From Dillenia suffruticosa (lineage: Eukaryota > Streptophyta > Magnoliopsida > Dilleniales > Dilleniaceae), in assembly GCA_033439265.1 (NCBI GenBank), contig JAVTVX010000002.1:8096174-8160173 (forward strand): a stretch of 64,000 nucleotides of DNA. The letters run 5' to 3'. Below, in pieces: positions 57,210 to 64,000 of this stretch. Made by a program: the position numbers and the translations under genes. The notes beneath the pieces were generated by a model, which worked only from the letters and a program-made list of their open reading frames with translations, was not told where the DNA came from and made no database searches. Every line of letters starts with the position of its first letter. Positions within the stretch are counted from its first letter, which is position 1.

Positions 57210-58576
57210 TGGACGGGTTGTTGACTCCCTTCAAAATTAATACTGATCCCCCAATGCAACAACTTGTAGCAATAGTGGTGCCAAGTCGAATCCCACGGGA
57301 ACTATATTCACTTAAATTCTTAGTTGTGACTAAAAATAAAATAGGGGGTTTATAAAATAAATTACTAAATCGGAAATTAAAAACCTAAAATTTAAAAGAT
57401 ATATCAATAATACAAAAATACTAAAAATTAAAGATGAAACTTAATATACTAAACATCCGATCCAAGGGTTTACACATATGATTGTTTCACTGATCATCTA
57501 TAAAAAAATGTTATTTTTATGATTCAAACATTTAACCTTAGATTTATTAGAATAGCTGTAATAAATCTTGCATTTTTCTAAAATAATTGACAAACCAGTA
57601 TCCAATCAAAACTCATCATTAATCGATTGGGCACGATAGTGTTCCATATCGACATAATGACAGTATTAACTTATCTGAAAACAGTTAAACCAAAATACAA
57701 ATAACCAAAATAACTGTACAATTATTTGATTTTGTTCCATCGATTCCTTAGATTAAAATAAATATCGGCAACGACCCATAAACATAAACAACTTATTTGC
57801 TACTCGTACCATTCATTCATGACAATTATGGATCATTGAAATCCTTGATGCAGTAGAAAAAATTGATATTGAATTAAATTGTCAGATTAACCAATACCAA
57901 TCCTTCATAAAAATAAACCAAGAATCGACGAATACTTGAATTAAAAATACAAGAATTTAAATAAAATACATAACCTCACAATGAAGACACTCAATGAAAT
58001 TTTCCTTGAATCAGAATAAAACTAGCCACTTATGGTGACCATGTTCTTGAGAATAAACAAAAGAAAGAATAAAAAAAAACAATGTTCTTCAAAAAAAAAA
58101 GAAAGAAAAAAATAAAACCTAAAACCTAAAGAGAGGAATGAGAATGTGCAGCCGCCACCTAGGAATAAAACATAAACAGTGCCATGAACAGTAGACGTGA
58201 ATAGTGCGATCTAGGGTTAATGAGAAAGTCCTTTTAGTACTTTAGGTCTCCAAGATTCTTCCAACCAAAAAATAAGGAAAAGATCTACCAAAATAGGAAA
58301 ACAAAAAATTTTACTCCTAATAACAATTTTTACTTAAAATAAAAATTTTTTAAATAAAATCTTTCACTCTTTGATACTTTTTTCCTTTCCTTTGTAGGCC
58401 CAAATGATATCTTGAATCATTAAATTTCCAAAATTGCCTCCTTAAGCCCATTTTGATCAAATCTCAATTTTTGATCCCTAAAAATAAAAATGTCATAAAA
58501 ACATTTATTAGAGCACTAATCAATCCAAAATCAAACTATGATATCAATAATAAAATAGACAATTTACGCATTATCA
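57210..58576 (-). repeat. 3' LTR of the Athila-like element
   Basis: Plus-strand ends TGGACGGGTTGTTGACTCCC and ACGCATTATCA. It matches 61709-63086. The TATAAAAGG box of the other LTR is absent here because of a local replacement near 58160-58180. Confidence 0.9.
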
Positions 58577-58595
58577 AATTCCCCCACACCAAACC
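58577..58595 (-). other. Polypurine tract of the Athila-like element
   Basis: The minus strand reads GGTTTGGTGTGGGGGAATT directly before the 3' LTR, preceded by GAGGACAAGCATTG. This is the hallmark 3' end of the Athila/Tat group. Confidence 0.85.
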
Positions 58596-60015
58596 AATGC
58601 TTGTCCTCAAGCATACTCTAAATTAGTAGCTCAAAACCATTCTCTTTTTCACTCCTTCTTCTCTTTCAATTCATCTTCAAATAATTTCAAAAAAACATAT
58701 ATCGAAAAATTCAAGCCAAAATAATAATTCGGAGAGCAAGTGATCATAGTTTCATGACCTTAAAAGAAAATATAAGCATCCCATCAAACTCAACAATCTC
58801 ATCAAAATTCAATATATCAAGATTCAATACTCTCATAAGGAATTCACTCTCACACTCAAAGTATTTAAGGGAATTTATCAATAAATTTCAAAATCAAATC
58901 AAAATATGTTATTACTATAAGGTTGCTTATTTTTCAAATCTCCACCACTACTTATATGAATTCAAAACAAAAATCTGGGGCTCTTTGTAAGGGTTGTAAC
59001 GTGGTTTGGGTAAAATAGGATAAAAATGATAAATGTGATGCGTAATGAATATATCAAAAAAGCATGATGAGAATGACAAGATCATATCCCATATCATGAA
59101 ATACAATCTACCCAAAGAAAAATAACCCAATCAAAACTATCTCATTTCTCGATTAGATTTTTGAATTTCTCCAAATTCCAAATCCTGGAAATTTTTTTTT
59201 TCTTTCTTCTTCTTTTTTCTTTCATTTTCTGCCCTTTTTGCTTCCCTATTTTTTAAGCACAATCGATTTAGGGATGAATAAAAATATGGAGCATATGCAA
59301 CTCATTCCAATCGTATAATTGACTTCCTCAAAAATAATTCCCACAATAGAAGTACTAAATTCCCTTTGTAAATAACCACTCAATCTATGTGCAAATCACA
59401 TGCTTCTTTGATATAAGGACCAAAAAGAGGGTTAAGCGTAAAAAGAAGGCTATGTGTCAATTAATATGGTTAAAGTAAAGAAAATGGATATAAACTCAAA
59501 GAGGTTTCATTAGGGGAAATATTATGTATGGAAGGTCTTTTTTCGAAAGCTAAAAAGGGAAAACCTAAATGCCCCCATCATATTAATGCATGAATTCATT
59601 GATGTGGTCTTAAAAAGTATAGCAAAACAAGTTCTAGAATAAATATACTATGATTGATAAACACTGATGAAAAAAATAGAGCAAAGATGATGTATGCTCT
59701 TAAGTCTCAAAAGCTCACAAAAGGTGTTTAATTTGTATAAAATCTATCACATTTTCAATCAATTCAATTATCAAGATCAATGGAAATACTTAAAATAATT
59801 TATCCAAAAATAACTAATCACGTTTGTCTCTTTCATGCATTTCAAACTCAAATCAATAATGCATACTAACTCAAAATCATTATCTGACAAAATCCAGAGA
59901 GTATGAAGTTCCAAAGAAGAATAAAAGAATTGACGTTGGCATGAAAATTCTCCTCTACACCTAAATACTACATTGTCCTCAATGTATGCAAAATGTAAGA
60001 AATTTAGGCACAATT
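58596..60015 (-). other. Non-coding 3' interior of the Athila-like element
   Basis: AT-rich, with a pyrimidine tract near 59190-59225. Short ORFs (for example 58754-58990) show no known motif. Athila elements often carry an env-like ORF here. I find none. Confidence 0.5.
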
Positions 60016-60275
60016 TTAAATTAGCAGCAACACTAATAAAATCACCCTAATGCAACATATAAAAGCAAGACAATGAAAAGAAAGAGAAAGGAGAGAAACT
60101 CCCCTAGGGTGATCGTCTGAAACTGATGGTTTTTGCTGTTGTGAAGGAATCGCTTGGGTTCCCAACAAGCACAATTGTTTAACGTCTTTATACTCGACGT
60201 TCTCCACTTGTTTCTCTTCAATGAGGCTTTAACTTCACTTTGTGAGGCTCATATGACTTTCCTTCCATATCTAAT
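60016..60275 (-). pseudogene. Probable integrase C-terminal scrap next to the deletion point
   Basis: Directly after the protease stop (60275) the minus strand reads EGKSYEPHKVKLKPH and, in another frame, NVEYKDVKQLCLLGTQAI. The first resembles the end of Athila/Tat integrase (VNG.RLKPY). If so, the deletion joined the protease end to the integrase end. Evidence is weak. Confidence 0.35.
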
Positions 60276-60965
60276 TATGCATTCAAATTAAAATCAATAT
60301 AACATTTTTCTTCACAAATTTCCTGCACAATTAAATCAACAATATCAGCAAAACAAATTGGTTGACACTCATTTGGGCATTTCATAGAATAAAAAATAAT
60401 AAATTTAACAATCTTGCCGTCGAACTCAACGGAAAGAGTACCTTCATCCATATCTATTTTATCCTTTGCTGTCTTTATGAATGGTATTCCTAATAGAAGT
60501 GGAGCTGAATCTGTGATAGTATATCCTTCTATTTTCAAGATGTAAAAATCAGTTGGAAAAATTAATTCGTTAACCTGCACCAAAACATCTTCAACAATAC
60601 CCCCTGGGTAAGTGTAAGAATGGTTAGCTAACTGAATAACAACCCCAGTTTCTTTTAAGGGACCCAATTTCAGAACACTATAAATTGAGTAAGGTATGAT
60701 ATTAACAGATACTCCTAAATCTAGCATGGCATGCTCTATTTTTTTTCTTACCAATAGTACAAGGTACAGTGAACATACCTGAATCCGTACATTTTTCGGG
60801 TAGAGTTCTTTTGATGATATCACATGCATTCTCACCCATTGCATGACCCCTTATAGTCACTATTTTTTTCTCGTATTCATCCGTCTTGGATTCCTCAAAC
60901 TTGTGTTCATCTTCATTGTCCATATCCTTTCCTTCATTCGCCTTCTTAGATGGAGTAAAATTCAA
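60276..60965 (-). pseudogene. Athila-like protease
   Basis: Two overlapping frames are joined at a poly-T run near 60735-60745. The first has HAMGENACDIIKRTLPEKCT and FTVPCTIGKKK, the second AMLDLGVSVNIIPYSIYSVL, TGVVIQLANHSYTYPGGIVE, DVLVQVNELIFPTDFYIL and PLLLGIPFIKTAKDKIDMDE. The D-L-G-A-S active-site block of Athila protease appears as DLGVS. The second frame is open for about 150 codons to its stop at 60275. One small frameshift is the main damage. Confidence 0.85.
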
Positions 60966-61619
60966 ATGAAATTCCTTCTCACTTCTAACGTTATTGCACT
61001 GATGTTCTCTTTAGGGTTTACTACCGTTTGTGAAGGTAGTTTCCTTAAGGTTCGAGCTTCCAAGTTGCTAAGCGAGGTTGCCAGTTGAGTGATTTGATTC
61101 CTCAAATCCTGTATACTTGCTCCTGTTTCCTGTTGAAATTGTTGAGTCTTAGTCGCGAGAGCTTTTACAATATCTTTTAAAAACATACCTGAATTAGAAG
61201 ATTGTGAAAGTGCTGGTGGTGATCTGTCAAATAATTGGGGTGCATATCTTGGTTGCCTCCTTGATTTCCATAGCTCAAATTTGGGTGATCCGTCTATTCA
61301 AAATTGTATTAGTTAGAGAAAGGGTCATACATACGTTGAGATTGATCCGGAAATTCTCCTACGACATTTACTTGTTGAGTGGAATCTTCTTGTAAAGATA
61401 GACAGATATCTGTAGGATGCCCCGAAATTGAATATATGCCATAAACCTTAACTACCTGCGATTGTCCTATAGCTAACTGATGAACCAAAGCAGTTAGTTC
61501 AGAAATTTGATTTTCAAGATTTGAGTAATTTACCTCAAAAGCTGGGTACTCGATGCACAATAGACATGATTTAGATCTGGTGCAACCAACTCTTTTAGAG
61601 TCCTTTTATGATTTTCCAT
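60966..61619 (-). pseudogene. Athila-like gag, internally deleted
   Basis: It starts at 61617-61619 (MENHKRTLKELVAPDLN). After a frameshift it reads MCIEYPAFEVNYSNLENQIS, so the N-terminal CIEYP block is joined directly to the region before the zinc finger. The capsid core, several hundred residues in Athila gag, is gone. YGIYSISGHPTDICLSLQED is the Athila zinc-finger block with its first two Cys changed to Tyr. A C-terminal part follows: MFLKDIVKALATKTQQFQQE, IQDLRNQITQLATSLS, LPSQTVVNPKENISAITL. Two stops or frame changes lie between 61186 and 61309. Confidence 0.8.
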
Positions 61620-61685
61620 CTTTTTCTCTTTTTCTTCAAAAATCAGTAAACAAGTGAAAAATACAAACTAAAAAATTAAAATAGT

Positions 61686-61703
61686 TCCCCGGCAACGGCG
61701 CCA
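61686..61703 (-). other. Primer-binding site of the Athila-like element
   Basis: The minus strand reads TGGCGCCGTTGCCGGGGA, complementary to the 3' end of plant tRNA-Asp, the primer used by Athila elements. A five-base spacer (plus-strand 61704-61708) separates it from the LTR. Confidence 0.9.
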
Positions 61704-61708
61704 AAATT

Positions 61709-63086
61709 TGGACGGGTTGTCGAAACCCTTCAAAATTAATACTGATCCCCCAATGCAACAACTTGTAGCAATAGTGGTAACAGGTCGAATCCTACGGGAA
61801 CTATATTGACTTAAATTCTTAGTTGTGATTAAAAATAAAATGGAGAGTTTATAAAATAAATTACTAAAGCGGAAATTAAAAACCTAAAATTTAAAAGATA
61901 GATCAACAATACAAAAATACTAAAAATTAAAGATGAAACTCAATATGCTAAACATCCGATCCAAGGGTTTATACATATGATTGTTTCACTGATCATCGAT
62001 AAAAAAAAATGTTATTTTTATGATTCAAACATTTAACCTTAAATTTATTAGGATAGTCGTAATAAATCTTGTATTTTCCTAAAATAATTGATCAAATCCA
62101 GCACCCAATCAAAATTCATCATTAATCGACTAAGCACGAAAGCATTCCATATCGACATAATGACATCATTAAGTTATGTGAAAACAGTTAAACCAAAATA
62201 CAAATAATCAGGATAACCATACAATTATTCGATTTTGTTCTATTGATTCCTTAGGTTAAAATAAATATCGGCAATGACCCATAAATATAAATAACCTATT
62301 TGCTATTCGTACCATTCATTCATGACAATTACGGATCACTGAAATTCTGGATATAGTAGAAAAAATTGATATTAAATTAAATTGTCAAATTAACCAATAC
62401 CAATCCATCATAAAAATAAATCAAGAATCGATAAATACTTGAATTAAAAATACAAGAATTTAAATAAAGTACATAACCTCACAGTGAAAACAATTAATGA
62501 AATTTCTCTTGGATCAGAATAAAACTAGCCACTCATGGTGACCATGTTCTTGAGAATAAACAAAAGAAAGAATAAAAGAAAAACAATATTTTTCAGAAAA
62601 AAAGAAAGAAATAAAATAAAACCTAAAACCTAAAGAGAGGAATGAGAATGTGCAGCCGCCACCTCCTTTTATAGTTGGATGAACAGTGCCATGAACAATA
62701 AACGTGAATAGTGCTATCTAGGGTTAATGAGAAAGTCCTTCTTTTAGTGCTCTAGGTCTCCAAGATTCTTCCAACCAAAAAATAAGGGAAAGATCCACCA
62801 AAATAGGAAAGTAAAAAATTTTACTCTTAACAACAATTTTTACTTAAAATAAAAATTTCTAAAATAAAATTTTTCACTCTTTGGTACTTTTTTCCTTTTC
62901 TTTGTAGGCTCTAATGATATCTTGAACTATTAAATTTCCAAAATTGCCTCCTTAATCCCATTTTGATCAAATCTCAATTTTTGATCCCTAAAAATAAAAA
63001 TCTCATAAAAACATTTATTAGTGCACTGATCAATCCAAAATTAAACCATGATATCAATAATAAAATAGACAATTTACGCATTATCA
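61709..63086 (-). repeat. 5' LTR of the Athila-like element
   Basis: 1378 bp, the same ends as the other LTR. It keeps CTATAAAAGGAGG on the minus strand (TATA core at 62665-62673), consistent with being the promoter-bearing copy. Confidence 0.9.
62665..62673 (-). promoter_or_regulatory. TATA box of the Athila-like 5' LTR
   Basis: TATAAAAGG on the minus strand within ACTATAAAAGGAGGTGG. The matching stretch of the 3' LTR reads CACCTAGGAATAAAACATAA on the plus strand and has lost it. Confidence 0.6.
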
Positions 63087-63111
63087 ATTGTGTTGTCTGG
63101 AATGATAAAAT

Positions 63112-64000
63112 TGTTACGCTCCGACCCACAAGTCGAGTACGCAAACAGACCGCCGTGACTCCTCGAGGCACGGGTATATCCTACTCATACATCGAGGTGA
63201 CGCAAGGCTAAGTACTTAACCAATATAAAGACCCTACTGGATATCCTAAGTCAATCATACAATGAAAGATTTGAAGAAGAAAAATTTTTTAGAAATTTTC
63301 TTTAAAACGTTTGCCTCCAATTTACATATAATATTTATATGCATGGTCCAATCATAAACAAAGATGGACATAAATACTTACCCAGTAGCGTCTCTCAGTA
63401 AAACTCGTAGATCAATACCCCAAAGTAAATCAAGTGCAGTATAAGCTAAAAATTTTAAATATGAGGGGGTGAATATAATTCACATACTTAGTGAGTGAGC
63501 TGTAAGAACTATATAATGACAATAAATGAATATGTGAGAGTGGCAAATCAAATCATCATTTTCAAATTATATTTATTTACAACATATTGTGTAATTCAAA
63601 ATAATGTACATTCTTATCATAATCATATATCATTGGGTGTCAATCGGTAATAAAACACATTCTACCCATAGTTTGGTCTAATTAGGATAAAATCCACAAA
63701 TGGGTTATCACAATATCATAAAAATGAACAATATAACTTTTCTTTTAACCCCTTCCCTTGGTGTTGACACGGTCTTCACGGATGCTCGACTATTGGATCC
63801 GTTAGCCAGAGTCAGGGGGCTCAAACCTCTGCTCTCGTGTTACCCTACCATGTCACCCTGTCGGATAAACGTTCAATACCGTAGTAAGGAGTGTGTTATA
63901 GTCACTATGTACCATCCCATAATCATACACATGTGCCACATGTCATCATTCATAAATCTTTACTTGTAAAAGAAAGCTATTGCACTATCAATTATCATAA
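63112..64000 (-). repeat. Edge of another probable Gypsy LTR, cut by the window end
   Basis: It starts TGTTACGCTCCGACCCACAA. Read on the minus strand this is an LTR 3' end of the form ...GGGTCGGAGCGTAACA, the same style as the Gypsy LTR ends in this window (...GGGGCGTGACA). No internal region or second copy is visible. The GC-richer stretch at 63770-63880 is similar in style to that in other Gypsy LTRs. Confidence 0.4.

Larger units (their letters stand above)
57210..63086 (-). mobile_element. Non-autonomous Athila-like Ty3/gypsy element
   Basis: 5.88 kb with LTRs at 57210-58576 and 61709-63086, a perfect 18-base tRNA-Asp-type primer site, a strong polypurine tract and a five-base duplication. 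In the minus orientation the order is 5' LTR (right), primer site, shortened gag, protease, a long non-coding stretch, polypurine tract and 3' LTR. Reverse transcriptase, RNase H and most of integrase are missing, as is the gag core. In the first 165 bp of the LTRs I count about 13 differences. With ends intact it could have moved only by using enzymes of a complete relative. Confidence 0.85.

Overview
This is nuclear DNA of a flowering plant, in a repeat-rich and probably heterochromatic stretch. The evidence is the AT-rich sequence, plant-type Ty1/copia and Ty3/gypsy elements with initiator-tRNA-Met or tRNA-Asp primer sites, a Mutator-like element carrying a plant histone gene fragment, and minisatellites. 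I see no intact host gene, no tRNA or rRNA gene, no CRISPR array and nothing prokaryotic. I cannot name the species. Almost every coding stretch is broken by stops or frameshifts.

Layout. (1) 1-1790: the right part of a Mutator-like element (Pack-MULE type) with long terminal inverted repeats around a captured, 5'-truncated, frameshifted histone H4 gene. (2) 3568-4912 and 51391-51908: two halves of a decayed ORF of the 'putative gypsy-type transposon' kind (Transposase_28-like start, coiled-coil end), split by about 46 kb of later insertions. (3) 4938-51352: a composite of one SIRE/Maximus-like Copia family on the minus strand. It has about 2-kb LTRs at 4938-6945 (A), 41817-46451 (B) and 49368-51352 (C), and three internal regions. 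Internal 1 and internal 2 are separated by only a 194-bp LTR remnant. Internal 3 is truncated and rearranged. (4) Insertions into that composite, each with a visible target-site duplication: Gypsy 1 (14159-25497, chromovirus, TSD tgtgc), Gypsy 2 (28892-37869, chromovirus, TSD ctacc) and a minus-strand solo LTR (43231-45898, TSD tattt). (5) 52320-53170: a dimeric minisatellite of about 115 bp, then unassigned sequence, then the gag-protease remnant of another Gypsy element (about 55200-56660). (6) 57210-63086: a 5.9-kb Athila-like element on the minus strand, complete at both ends (TSD attgt) but deleted for the gag core and for reverse transcriptase through most of integrase. (7) From 63112: the edge of another probable LTR, cut by the window end.

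How the parts relate. The order of events can be read from the nesting: the Transposase_28-like unit came first, the Copia family then landed in it, probably in an intron, and was rearranged into a multi-unit array, and the two chromoviruses and the solo LTR then inserted into the Copia units. The Copia family is the most interesting component. Its U3 is a dense array of GTCGAC / GTCGATGTG motifs, and a second array of the same motif lies inside the element just upstream of an extra 3' ORF (aORF). That ORF has its own leader rich in AAACCCTAA-like motifs. This suggests, by inference only, that the aORF has its own transcription unit.
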